Positions 7,601 through 12,576 are shown, numbered from the stretch's first letter. The stretch is DNA of 12,576 bases from SZUA-430 sp040381215 (GCA_040381215.1 JBEIHO010000079.1:1-12576), one strand, 5' to 3'. Notes: generated from the sequence alone by a model not told the origin. Numbers and translations: made by a program.

Positions 7601-8483
7601 CAGCCAGTTGCTCCGCGTTTCGGCTACCTTCACGGATGGCCTCGGCTTCGTCGAAACCGTGACGTCGGCGGCAACGTCCATGACTGGTGACTTCGTCAAC
7701 GGCACGGCTGCGAATGAGACGATCAACGGCAATGCAGGCGAGGATATCCTGCTTGGCAATGGCGGAGCCGATATCATCAACGGCAACGCGGGCAATGACC
7801 AACTTAACGGCGGTATCGGCAACGACACGCTGTCGGGTGGCGATGGCAATGACGTGCTCACAGGTGGCTCGGGCAACGACACGGTTTCCGGCGGCGCCGG
7901 CGGCGACCGGTTCGTTGCGACCATCGGTGACGGCAATGATACGATCGCCGGTGGTACGGGCATCGACACAATTGACTTGTCGGGCACGTCGGCTGGTGCA
8001 GTGGTCAACACGCTCTTCGTCTCGAGCGGCGACGTTGGTTTCGATTTCATCAGCAGCATCGAGAACATCATCGGCAGCCAGGGCAGCGACAACATCACTA
8101 CCAATGGCGGCGTGAATGTCATCGATGGCCAGGGCGGCAATGATACGATCAATGCGGGTGGCTCCGACGACATCGTCATCGGCGGCACCGGCAATGACTC
8201 GCTGAATGGCGGCGCGGGCAACGACACCTTCGTCTTCGGTTCCGGGTTCGGCATCGACACGATCACGGGCTTCGACTCGGTCGGTGGCGTCGGGGCGCAG
8301 GACTTCCTGCGGCTCGATCCGACGCTCGGCATCACGGCGGCGAACTTTGCGGCCAATGTGTCGATCGCGGCCTCTGGCGCGAACACGCTGATCACGATCG
8401 GCGGAAACTCGATCACGCTGCTCGGCGTGGCGGCTGCCAACGTGACGGTCGACGACTTCCTGTTCGGCGGTGGCGGCCCCTAG
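1653..8483 (+). CDS. giant secreted animal-type haem peroxidase with RTX and Ig-like repeats
   Basis: This 2276-residue protein belongs to the peroxidase-cyclooxygenase superfamily and probably acts outside the cell, oxidising halides or small organic substrates with hydrogen peroxide. By analogy with myeloperoxidase the distal site is GQFFDH (Gln179, haem-linking Asp182, His183), the calcium loop is T266-x-F268-x-D270-x-N272, GDGRGNE gives Arg477 and haem-linking Glu480, YRFGHS gives proximal His594, and LNIARGRD gives Asn681. The domain ends near residue 890. Then come RTX block 1 (about 942-1023, with looser repeats to about 1265), a linker with EF-hand-like loops, six Ig-like repeats (1400-2011), RTX block 2 (2016 to about 2196) and a C-terminus ending near DDFLF, typical of type I secretion substrates. 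There is no N-terminal signal peptide. The exact substrate and the exporter are unknown; the family and general role are secure. Confidence 0.95.
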   Translation: MVATTRFDLEFILDQIKKAEAIASGADINSVIPTPFHPWGLRTVDGSYNNIIPGRENWGSSDETFIRLLDPVWRTADPVSGRPFPGQPVGTPTSYLQTSGYVFDAAPRMISNLIADQSTHNFAALEAAGGIASQLVESPGRDGMFSTPGDNTLVFSIANVSPDEGLSAPFNSWFTLFGQFFDHGLDLVNKGGSGTVVMPLQPDDPLYDMGADGVVSDDDGLGLDGIRGTADDSPNFMMLTRATNQPGPDGILGTADDIREHNNQTTPFIDQNQTYTSHASHQVFLREYVLNADGKAVATGKLLDGPAHKGIPTWADVKDQAVAMLGIKLSDHDVHNVPLLKTDAFGKFIPAANGFAQVGVRVGNGADGLVGTADDVIVFVSGVAGGLDINDPDAISAALAAAGSTATSGTVARINHAFLDDIAHGANPGTWDHDGNPATARVNQTADSDGVAGVDDGLPGTYDNELLGAHYVTGDGRGNENIGLTAIHNIFHSEHNRLVESIKAEVLASNDPAFIGEWLLAGANQGDGVQALEWNGERLFQAARAMTEMQYQHLVFEEFARKVQPSIDAFVNVDMSVNPGIFAEFAHVVYRFGHSMLTETVDRFDANFNTITALNGDSQLGLIAAFLNPLEFVNSGADAADATASIIRGMTRQQGNAIDEFTTEALRNNLVGLPLDLVALNIARGRDTGVPGLNDARKQFYELTGDAQLTPYTSWIDFAENVKHPASVINFIAAYGTHDLIVNETTLEGKRAAAMAIAMGEDQVLSDGRIIAAPVDAIDFLNATGAFAGGSLGGLNNVDFWIGGLAEKTPPFGGMLGTTFAFVFETQMENLQVGDRFYYLSRFSGQNFLSELEGNSFASMIMRNTDLKYLPGDIFATPDWTLVVERNLQYTGLGTGNADPTWADEGGGGTPFSPLVSRNNPATTGPDSNYLKYNGGGHVVLGGVEGNDILIGGIGDDTVWGEGGNDRIEGGAGNDILNGGAGNDIITDTFGDDNIKGDAGNDVIHSGAGLDLVIAGAGNDFVNIGEDEGEVFGGLGDDFLTSDGVLFTLVGGFGNDWLEGGPGIATLVADNADVDGAALNFGNTDPRGGHDVIVGSGAPNDHDAGGGDDIMVGGGGTDRFEGFVGFDWVTYQNNTQFGANADMFLNAFAVPPLPGDPGATLDRFDAVEGLSGSQLADVLRGSDRNPDANPTEFELTMAGHELNAAGIARITGLAALLGSAAAGADGIVGSADDMFSGGNIMLGGGGSDIIEGRGGNDIIDGDAYLYVAIGVDRNNDGDFDDANEHVGSMRAIQGEMLSGALTPGQLGIVREIRTAPAGTDVDTAVFTSDREDYFIEGEGTAGGLRDLDGDGFIRVTQINGGIVIGRGATDGFDLVRNVERLQFADQTINIADTINLDPAGLAIISDTTPTEGQTITVDISGITDPNNTATDGAITGPVSIVWQQLGDGGDVWVDVMTMDEGNGSQGPVPATGPTLVVGWMQAGQPLRAKITFLDQNGVQETVYSAPTAPVIGINDAPVGSLVISDPTPIEEELLTATIAFTDPDGTVLAEYAYKWQRSLDGVTWTDIADETAVSYLPTQADVGARLRAVVSYVDDLGNAETVFSAATAAVANVNDAATGTIVFSSAQVREDFALVATPTNVEDPDGLPNPVAYTYQWYASPTGLDGTFTAIAGATSASYTPGQALVGQFLQVVASFTDAFGTVETITSSITAPVQNTNDAPVGTTLLSPLPALEDAVLTANTSAITDEDGMGPISVQWQRLNGATWVDIAGANTADFTPTQALVGVQVRAVATYTDGFGTVERVASAGTSVVNVNDLPVGTLNLSTLAPRTGGVMTATPAFTDEDGFNPAGLSYTWQASTDGTTWATIAGATGSSFTPLAAQVGQQIRSVVSYTDNFGAVETVTSAATAAVSAQNAVPTGTVTLNDTTPTETVGLTATQNIADADGIAPGSMVLQWQSSTDGITWTDIAGATGESFTPTQAQVSQLLRVSATFTDGLGFVETVTSAATSMTGDFVNGTAANETINGNAGEDILLGNGGADIINGNAGNDQLNGGIGNDTLSGGDGNDVLTGGSGNDTVSGGAGGDRFVATIGDGNDTIAGGTGIDTIDLSGTSAGAVVNTLFVSSGDVGFDFISSIENIIGSQGSDNITTNGGVNVIDGQGGNDTINAGGSDDIVIGGTGNDSLNGGAGNDTFVFGSGFGIDTITGFDSVGGVGAQDFLRLDPTLGITAANFAANVSIAASGANTLITIGGNSITLLGVAAANVTVDDFLFGGGGP
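2280..2777 (+). repeat. GxDGxxGTADD motifs inside the peroxidase domain
   Basis: The acidic motif GxDGxxGTADD occurs at 2319-2348 (as LDGIRGTADD), 2391-2423 and 2745-2777. Degenerate versions lie at 2280 and about 2997-3047, and a further copy (GADGIVGSADD) at 5319-5351, outside the catalytic domain. The spaced Asp residues resemble calcium-binding loops. They sit between the distal His and the catalytic Arg, where this protein is longer than myeloperoxidase. Calcium binding is inferred. Confidence 0.7.
4476..4721 (+). repeat. RTX nonapeptide block 1
   Basis: About nine consecutive nonapeptides of the GGxGxDxLx type (for example GGAGNDILN, GEGGNDRIE) follow directly after the peroxidase domain, at residues about 942-1023. 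Further looser copies continue to about 5450 (for example GGLGDDFLT, GGFGNDWLE, GGGGSDIIE). Such repeats fold into a parallel beta roll on binding calcium outside the cell and are a mark of type I secretion substrates. Confidence 0.9.
5466..5723 (+). other. two EF-hand-like calcium loops in the linker
   Basis: DRNNDGDFDDANE (residues 1272-1284, bases 5466-5504) and DLDGDGFIRVTQ (residues 1346-1357, bases 5688-5723) fit the DxNxDG or DxDxDG start of EF-hand or dockerin-type calcium loops. They lie in a module that ends with ERLQFADQTI, just before the Ig-like array. Flanking helices were not verified. Confidence 0.5.
5850..7685 (+). repeat. six tandem Ig-like repeats of about 100 residues
   Basis: Six tandem beta-sandwich-like units start near 5850, 6192, 6492, 6804, 7095 and 7395. 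The spacings from the second to the sixth are 300, 312, 291 and 300 bases; the first unit is longer. Each has a core like WQxSxDGxTWTDIAGAT, then a TPTQAxVGQ-like segment, then a VxSYTDxxGxxETVxSAAT-like segment; four of the five junctions begin with ND (three NDAP- or NDLP-like, one NDAA) and the last with NAVP. The repeats probably act as a stalk or adhesive spacer between the enzyme and the C-terminal RTX block. Confidence 0.88.
7698..8240 (+). repeat. RTX nonapeptide block 2
   Basis: About eight nonapeptides run in a row from 7698 to 7918 (for example GGIGNDTLS, GGDGNDVLT, GGSGNDTVS). A second short run covers about 8067-8240 (GGTGNDSLN, GGAGNDTFV). The last 80 residues are poor in Cys, rich in small and hydrophobic residues, and end DDFLFGGGGP, as expected for an uncleaved type I secretion signal. 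Confidence 0.9.
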
Positions 8484-8508
8484 TTACAACTGGACGTCGC
8501 AACGAAAC

Positions 8509-8544
8509 AGGGCACCTCCCCAAGACCAGGGAGGTGCCCTTTTT
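8509..8544. terminator. strong intrinsic terminator between convergent genes
   Basis: AGGGCACCTCCC (8509-8520) pairs perfectly with GGGAGGTGCCCT (8529-8540) around an eight-base loop, followed by a run of T (8540-8544). This is a textbook terminator for the peroxidase gene. Read from the other strand the stem is followed by TGTTTCGTT, so it may also stop the convergent FecR-like transcript. Confidence 0.92.
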
Positions 8545-8562
8545 ATCGGTACGCCAGTGGCG

Positions 8563-9660
8563 TCAGCGTCGCTTGCGTGAGAACAGCGTCTTGAGGAGCT
8601 GGTAGGCGATCATCAGGCCCACGCCGCCAATGATCAGGTTCTGGATCGCGCTTGACGTGAACCTGTTGTCGACCTTGACCCTGTTGTTCTTCAGGAAGTT
8701 CCTGCTGGCTGCAATCTCGAGTTTTCCTGCGCGCTCGGCGAGGGCCGCTGTTGCAGCGACGCTGCTGTCGACCATGTGCTCGATGTTCTCGAACCGGGCG
8801 ACGCGCTTGTCTTCCTGGCGCTTCATGTTGCGCTTGGTGGCTGCGTCGACGGCGTGTTCCATGATCGAGGTTTCGGGGTGCGTCGAGCGCAGCACGATCA
8901 GTCTGCGGTCAGCATTGGGCTGAAGCGTGTCGCGCAGCAGCAGGTTCTGGAACTGCGCGTCCTTTTCGGGTGCGGCCGAACCGGCGCCATCATCGCCGCC
9001 GCTGGTGCCGCCGTCATTGCCGCCGGGCGGGCCCCAGTCGAGGCGTTCGGTCGTGGCGGGACCAGGCTCGCGCTCGGGCTCCACGATCCTGCGGGTGCTG
9101 CCCGTGTCGTCGGTCAGGTTGATCACGACCGCGTTGGTTGCCTTGACCTCGGCGAACATGCCGGGCTTGACCAGTGTCACGGCTGCGCCCTTGTTCGAGG
9201 CCACAGAGACGGCGCCTTCCGACACGCGGACGCTGGCGGCCTTGTCCGATACGTTGACCAGGAAGACGGTGCCCTTCACGACGGCTGCCAGGTAAGGCGT
9301 ATCGACGCGGAAATGCGGCAGCGTCTTGCGTTCGACGCGGAACAGGGCCGAGCCGCGCGACTGTTCGAGGCGCGTTGTCTTGCCCTTGGTCTCGGGGATG
9401 ACCAGGCGCGTGTTGGGCTGGAGGATGATCTGCTCGTAGCCGCGGCTGAGGATGACGCGGCCCTTCGCGCCGGTCACGATCACGGATTTTTCGGGAATGC
9501 TGTCGTTCGGCGACAGGGCCACGGGCTGGAACTTGTCGCTGGTGATCCATACCTCGCCCACGCGCTGAACCAGCTTCCATTGCGGCGCTGGATCCGCAAG
9601 GGCCGGCAGCCCGGCACAGAGTGCCAGCAGCGTGAGAGCTATGCGCAACATGACTTTCAT
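8563..9660 (-). CDS. FecR-domain protein, Sec-exported with C-terminal membrane anchor
   Basis: This 365-residue protein has a Sec signal peptide (residues 1-22, cut after ALA) and a FecR-type periplasmic domain (about 55-175) with TGAKGRVIL, QPNTR and the core VDTPYLAAVVKGT (119-131). A Gly/Asp-rich linker follows (about 208-228), then a charged, probably helical stretch (about 264-325), one membrane helix (about 339-357) and a basic tail SRKRR. The predicted topology is periplasmic with a short cytoplasmic end. Classical FecR has a cytoplasmic N-terminal anti-sigma region; none is present here and no sigma gene is adjacent, so an anti-sigma role is unlikely. The start at 9660 is supported by AGGTAGGG at 9666-9673, five bases upstream. 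It is a paralogue of the next gene upstream. The function is unknown: envelope sensing or scaffolding is a guess. Confidence 0.88.
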   Translation of the reverse strand: MKVMLRIALTLLALCAGLPALADPAPQWKLVQRVGEVWITSDKFQPVALSPNDSIPEKSVIVTGAKGRVILSRGYEQIILQPNTRLVIPETKGKTTRLEQSRGSALFRVERKTLPHFRVDTPYLAAVVKGTVFLVNVSDKAASVRVSEGAVSVASNKGAAVTLVKPGMFAEVKATNAVVINLTDDTGSTRRIVEPEREPGPATTERLDWGPPGGNDGGTSGGDDGAGSAAPEKDAQFQNLLLRDTLQPNADRRLIVLRSTHPETSIMEHAVDAATKRNMKRQEDKRVARFENIEHMVDSSVAATAALAERAGKLEIAASRNFLKNNRVKVDNRFTSSAIQNLIIGGVGLMIAYQLLKTLFSRKRR

Positions 9661-9665
9661 GCAGA

Positions 9666-9673
9666 CCCTACCT
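9666..9673 (-). promoter_or_regulatory. ribosome binding site of the downstream FecR-like gene
   Basis: Read on the minus strand this is AGGTAGGG, five bases before the ATG at 9660. It favours that start over the in-frame ATG three codons later. Confidence 0.65.
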
Positions 9674-9790
9674 TGCCATTTGCGTCCGGACTGCCGGCAT
9701 TCTGATGCGATAGTCCAAATGAAGGTGTAAGGAACGCGGTAAACGACCCGATAACGCTGGCATGCCGGCCTTGGCGGATCGCCTTACCCG

Positions 9791-11038
9791 TCAGTAGTAG
9801 TTTCCAGATCCATAATTGCTGCCGGTCTTGCGGTGGTGCGAGCGCTTCGTGAACCCGCGCAGGGCGTTCAGCACAAACAGGCCGAGCAGGGCGAGCGCGC
9901 CATAGCCGACCTCTTTCCACGGGAACTGGCCCTCGACATAGACCTTGTGGGTGTTCAGGAACGAGTTGGTCGACGTGCCGGGCATGGTGCCTGGTGTGCC
10001 GGCCATCGGACCGGGGCCCTTGCCGCCGTTCGCCTTGTCGCCAGCGGTCGCGGCGAGTTGTTGCCCGTCCTTTTCGTCCTTTTTGTCGGCCTGCTTTTCC
10101 TTGTCCTTGTCGGCGTTCTTCCTGTCTTGCTCGGCCTGGCGCTTCTTTTCGTCGTCTTCGTCCTCGACGGGCTTGTCGGATGGGGCGGCTTCGTTCGAGG
10201 CCACGCGGACCGTCACTTCGCTGGAGTGGTTGATCTCGCCGTGCTTGCCTTTGCGTTCACCGTCCCTGGATGCCTTGCGGCCCGAGGCTGACCCGTCGAG
10301 CAGGTCGTCGAAGCCTTCGCCTGCAAACGAGCCGCGCCTTCCGTTGTCGTCATTGCTGCCGCGCAGTTCGACCATGGCCTTTGTGTGGCCGGATGTGCCG
10401 CCGGTGCCCGGTGCATCGGTGCTGCTGCCGTCGAGGCTGCCTTCGTCGGTCGTCACCTTGTGGCTCTTGCCGTCGCGCTTCTGGAGCTGGATGGCGTCAG
10501 GTTCCTGCGCCAGGATGCTGGCGATTTCGTTCGGCGAGACGAGGGTGACCGCGTTGGCGTTCGTGGCGCGTACCTCGACCCGGCCTTCGAAGACGCTGAC
10601 GTTGGTTCGGTCGTTGCGGACCCGGACCTCGAAGGAGGTTCCCTTCACGATTGCGGCCAGGAATGGCGTGTCGACCTGGAAGTGCGGTTGCTTGCGGCGG
10701 TCGACCTTGAAGTTCACGATACCGCTGACCTGCTTCATGAAAGTCCGGCCGTTCTGCTCGGGTGCAAGCTCGATGCGGGTGTTGGGCTGGACCACGATCT
10801 GCTGGCCCTCGCGCCCGAGGATGGCGCGTCCATTGGCACCCGTCGTGATGACTGCGTCGACTGGCAGCAGGGTGCCCGGCTTCGGCTTTTGGATCTGGAT
10901 CGCAGGGGCAACGACCGACACGGCGCCGATGCTCTGGATGACCCGCCATGACTTGGGTTCCGACGCAGCGCTTGCACCCTGTGCCCCGAACAGGGCGATC
11001 AGCATGAGCAGTGTCATGGCGAGGTTTGCAAGGCGCAT
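9791..11038 (-). CDS. FecR-domain protein with highly charged linker and C-terminal anchor
   Basis: Starting at the ATG at 11038 gives 415 residues with a clear Sec signal (1-24, GASA then A). The open frame extends upstream to 11164, but those 42 residues would bury the signal peptide; no good Shine-Dalgarno precedes either start. The FecR domain covers about 35-175, with TTGANGRAIL, QPNTR and VDTPFLAAIVKGT (122-134). A low-complexity region follows, including an Asp/Glu/Lys-rich stretch at 290-327 and a Gly/Pro/Thr-rich stretch to about 358. One membrane helix (about 377-393) and a 22-residue basic tail ending YGSGNYY close the protein. Domain order matches the paralogue 130 bases downstream, so the two may form an operon. 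No anti-sigma region is present. Its partner and role are not known. Confidence 0.87.
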   Translation of the reverse strand: MRLANLAMTLLMLIALFGAQGASAASEPKSWRVIQSIGAVSVVAPAIQIQKPKPGTLLPVDAVITTGANGRAILGREGQQIVVQPNTRIELAPEQNGRTFMKQVSGIVNFKVDRRKQPHFQVDTPFLAAIVKGTSFEVRVRNDRTNVSVFEGRVEVRATNANAVTLVSPNEIASILAQEPDAIQLQKRDGKSHKVTTDEGSLDGSSTDAPGTGGTSGHTKAMVELRGSNDDNGRRGSFAGEGFDDLLDGSASGRKASRDGERKGKHGEINHSSEVTVRVASNEAAPSDKPVEDEDDEKKRQAEQDRKNADKDKEKQADKKDEKDGQQLAATAGDKANGGKGPGPMAGTPGTMPGTSTNSFLNTHKVYVEGQFPWKEVGYGALALLGLFVLNALRGFTKRSHHRKTGSNYGSGNYY

Positions 11039-11220
11039 GGCGGGTGTCCGGTGGTGGTAATCCGACGGATTGTGCCTACTGAGGCGAAAACAACTCGCAA
11101 ACCGGCATGGTTGAATTTGAATGAATTGAGCGCGATTTGCCGTGGTTTTCTGCGCGCTTTGCACGCAATTTTAAGGGCCTGCGGTTCACTCTCGTCGCAT
11201 CGGGTTCGAGGATGGGCGTG
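11039..11220. promoter_or_regulatory. divergent promoter region
   Basis: This 182-base gap separates the FecR-like pair from the divergent plus-strand genes, so it should hold promoters for both directions. A tandem TTGAAT-TTGAAT followed by GAATTGAG lies at 11111-11130. No -35/-10 pair with good spacing stands out. Confidence 0.45.
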
Positions 11221-11583
11221 ATGGGACAGGATCATTTCAGGCCGACGATGCTCAGCGATCCGCAAGAGCAGCGGCGTTTGCATGGCCAGATCGAGAAGAT
11301 CGACCTTGCAACCTTCGAGGCCAACCGCGTGGTGCTGGGGCGCACGGTGGGACGGATCGATGCTGCGCATGTCAAGCGTCTGGCCATGATGGCGGCGACG
11401 GCGCGCGCGAACTGGGTCAATGAGGCGCTGGCGCTGAGCGAGCGGGGCGTGCCGCCCAACGAAGAGCAGGTCCGCCACCTGGCGCATCTGCGCATGACGT
11501 TCGAGGAACTCTCGGGTTCCTATGAAGCCATGCGGCGCATGGTCGAGCGGGGATATCTGTGCTATCTGGATACGGGTGGCTAG
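11221..11583 (+). CDS. small helical protein of unknown function
   Basis: This 120-residue protein is not recognised. It is rich in charged residues and Ala, Leu and Met, looks mostly alpha-helical, and has no signal peptide, membrane segment or clear motif, so it is probably cytoplasmic. The frame is open from 11137, but GAGG at 11208-11211 sits nine bases before the ATG at 11221, which favours that start; the ATGs at 11212 and 11248 are alternatives. It ends 12 bases before the VOC gene and is probably co-transcribed with it. Third positions are strongly G or C, supporting real coding. No function is proposed. Confidence 0.72.
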   Translation: MGQDHFRPTMLSDPQEQRRLHGQIEKIDLATFEANRVVLGRTVGRIDAAHVKRLAMMAATARANWVNEALALSERGVPPNEEQVRHLAHLRMTFEELSGSYEAMRRMVERGYLCYLDTGG

Positions 11584-11595
11584 AACGAGTGCGAC

Positions 11596-12282
11596 ATGAA
11601 ACTTGCCAAGCCGTTCTTTGACATCGGGCTGGCGACGAATGCGCTGGAGCCCATGCTGGCGTTCTGGCAAGGGGAGGTCGGTGTTCCCTTTGACCACGCG
11701 CTGAAGGTCCGCCGGGGCATGACGCAGCACCGGCATGACCTCGCGGGGTCTGTCCTCAAGATCAACCACGTCATGGATCCGCTGCCGGACACGCCGGCCT
11801 CGGGCTATCGCAGCCTGCTGGTGGCGCGTGAGGGGCTGGCGGTGCCGCGCGCGCTGGTCGATCCCGATGGCAATCGTGTCGTGCTGGTGCCGCCCGGGTT
11901 TCAGGGTGTCACCCAGATCGGCGTTGAAGTGGCCGTGCGCGATGTTGCCGCCCAGCAACGTTTCCTGTCCGAAGGCCTCGGCCTGGCGCCGCTTGCCACG
12001 GGCGGTGGCTTTCACGTCGGCCATGGCGTGGTGGTCCTGGTCGAAGACCCGGCCGCACCGCTGGACGCCCCCTTCGAGGGGCGGGGCTGGCGCTATATCA
12101 CGCTGCAGGTGTTCGGCTGCGACAGCGCCCACGCGCACGCCCTGGCCGCCGGCGGCCGCGAAGCCCTCGCCCCAGCCACCCACGGCGACGTCGCCCGCTT
12201 CTCCATGGTCAAGGACCCAGCCGGCAACTGGATCGAACTGTCGCAACGCAAGTCGCTGGTGGGAACGCTGGAGCCGGGTTGA
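11596..12282 (+). CDS. VOC-superfamily protein with two glyoxalase-like modules
   Basis: This 228-residue cytoplasmic protein has two vicinal-oxygen-chelate (glyoxalase/bleomycin-resistance/extradiol dioxygenase) modules, residues about 5-100 and 105-216. The second ends in DPAGNWIEL, where Glu214 is at the usual metal-ligand position. The first ends in DPDGNRVVLV, where that position is Val96, so only the second module may keep a normal acidic ligand. Other ligands cannot be fixed by eye. The start (MKLAKPFFDIGL) runs straight into the first beta strand; only a weak GAG precedes it. It follows the small helical gene by 12 bases. Substrates in this superfamily vary widely (lyase, isomerase, dioxygenase, resistance), so no reaction is assigned. 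Confidence 0.88.
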   Translation: MKLAKPFFDIGLATNALEPMLAFWQGEVGVPFDHALKVRRGMTQHRHDLAGSVLKINHVMDPLPDTPASGYRSLLVAREGLAVPRALVDPDGNRVVLVPPGFQGVTQIGVEVAVRDVAAQQRFLSEGLGLAPLATGGGFHVGHGVVVLVEDPAAPLDAPFEGRGWRYITLQVFGCDSAHAHALAAGGREALAPATHGDVARFSMVKDPAGNWIELSQRKSLVGTLEPG

Positions 12283-12351
12283 GGGGTGTGTCTGGCCGGG
12301 CAGGCCTGTTCGCGCAGGATCCTTGTGCCCCGTGCGTGATGCAGGTGAGAC

Positions 12352-12576
12352 ATGCAGTCCATTCTTGAAGCCATATTCGAGGCGCTGTTCAGGCAGCTGT
12401 TCGTCGGATTTGCCGAGTGGGGCGCGCGGCGCCTTTTCATCGCCGATCGCGCGGTCGCCATTGAGGGCGGGAAGATGCTTGTCTATTCGCGTGGCTTGCG
12501 ATGGGCGAGCGTGATCGTCGTCGTGGGGGCCGCCGGGTTGCTTGTGCTGGCGCTGGATGCCGGCGGAGGCGTGCCT
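12352..12576 (+). CDS. membrane protein of unknown function, 5' part only
   Basis: An open frame of 75 codons starts at the ATG at 12352 and runs off the right edge without a stop. AGGTGAG at 12343-12349 is a reasonable ribosome binding site. The N-terminus (MQSILEAIFEALFRQLF) looks like an amphipathic helix. Residues about 51-68 (WASVIVVVGAAGLLVLALD) form a membrane helix preceded by the basic SRGLR, suggesting the N-terminus is cytoplasmic. It follows the VOC gene by 69 bases in the same direction. The family is not recognised. Confidence 0.68.
   Translation, partial: MQSILEAIFEALFRQLFVGFAEWGARRLFIADRAVAIEGGKMLVYSRGLRWASVIVVVGAAGLLVLALDAGGGVP

Noticed and set aside
4476..8240. Repeated DNA as a CRISPR array or mobile element
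   Set aside because: The repeats are in-frame protein repeats (RTX nonapeptides and Ig-like units), with diverged DNA and no spacer pattern. No transposase or terminal inverted repeats were seen in the window.
7328..8440. 370-codon minus-strand frame with Pro/Ser/Leu repeats
   Set aside because: It is the reverse complement of RTX nonapeptides, which gives an apparent repeat protein.
9606..9660. Possible lipobox (LALC, residues 12-15) in the shorter FecR-like protein
   Set aside because: Leu precedes the Cys where Gly, Ala or Ser is expected, and a good signal peptidase I site (ALA then D) follows.
11039..11164. N-terminal extension of the longer FecR-like protein to 11164
   Set aside because: It would place 42 polar residues before a clear Sec signal peptide and run through the divergent promoter region.
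11735..12514. 259-codon plus-strand frame over the VOC gene
   Set aside because: It is an Arg/Pro/Trp-rich out-of-frame shadow; the VOC frame has domain motifs.

Overview
This 12.6 kb window comes from a GC-rich bacterial chromosome. The coding style (mostly G or C at third positions), the Sec-exported FecR-like proteins and the VOC and alpha/beta-hydrolase types suggest a Gram-negative proteobacterium, most likely an alphaproteobacterium. That placement is inference; no rRNA, tRNA or other taxonomic marker is present.

Left part: an alpha/beta hydrolase is encoded on the minus strand (58-924). A 728-base gap (925-1652) follows. Its middle (about 1230-1410) falls to roughly 27-28% GC in two 60-base samples and carries several small dyads, two exact copies of TTTCATCGAAA, and a weak promoter candidate. 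This gap is the presumed control region of the next gene.

Centre: a single 6.8-kb plus-strand gene (1653-8483) encodes a 2276-residue secreted peroxidase. In order it has an animal-type (peroxidase-cyclooxygenase superfamily) haem peroxidase domain with all main catalytic residues recognisable, a first RTX calcium-binding block, a linker with EF-hand-like loops, six Ig-like repeats of about 100 residues, a second RTX block, and a C-terminus like those of type I secretion substrates. A strong hairpin terminator follows. No type I transporter genes lie in the window.

Right part: two minus-strand genes (8563-9660 and 9791-11038) encode paralogous FecR-domain proteins. Both have an N-terminal Sec signal, a periplasmic FecR domain, a long polar linker and a C-terminal membrane anchor. 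This lacks the cytoplasmic anti-sigma part of classical FecR, so they are probably not sigma-factor regulators. Divergent from them are a small helical protein of unknown function (11221-11583), a two-module VOC protein (11596-12282), and the start of a small membrane protein running off the right edge (12352-12576).

The main biological theme is a giant extracellular, calcium-dependent peroxidase next to a tandem pair of unusual envelope FecR-like proteins. A functional link between them is only a hypothesis: they converge on one terminator and are not co-transcribed.
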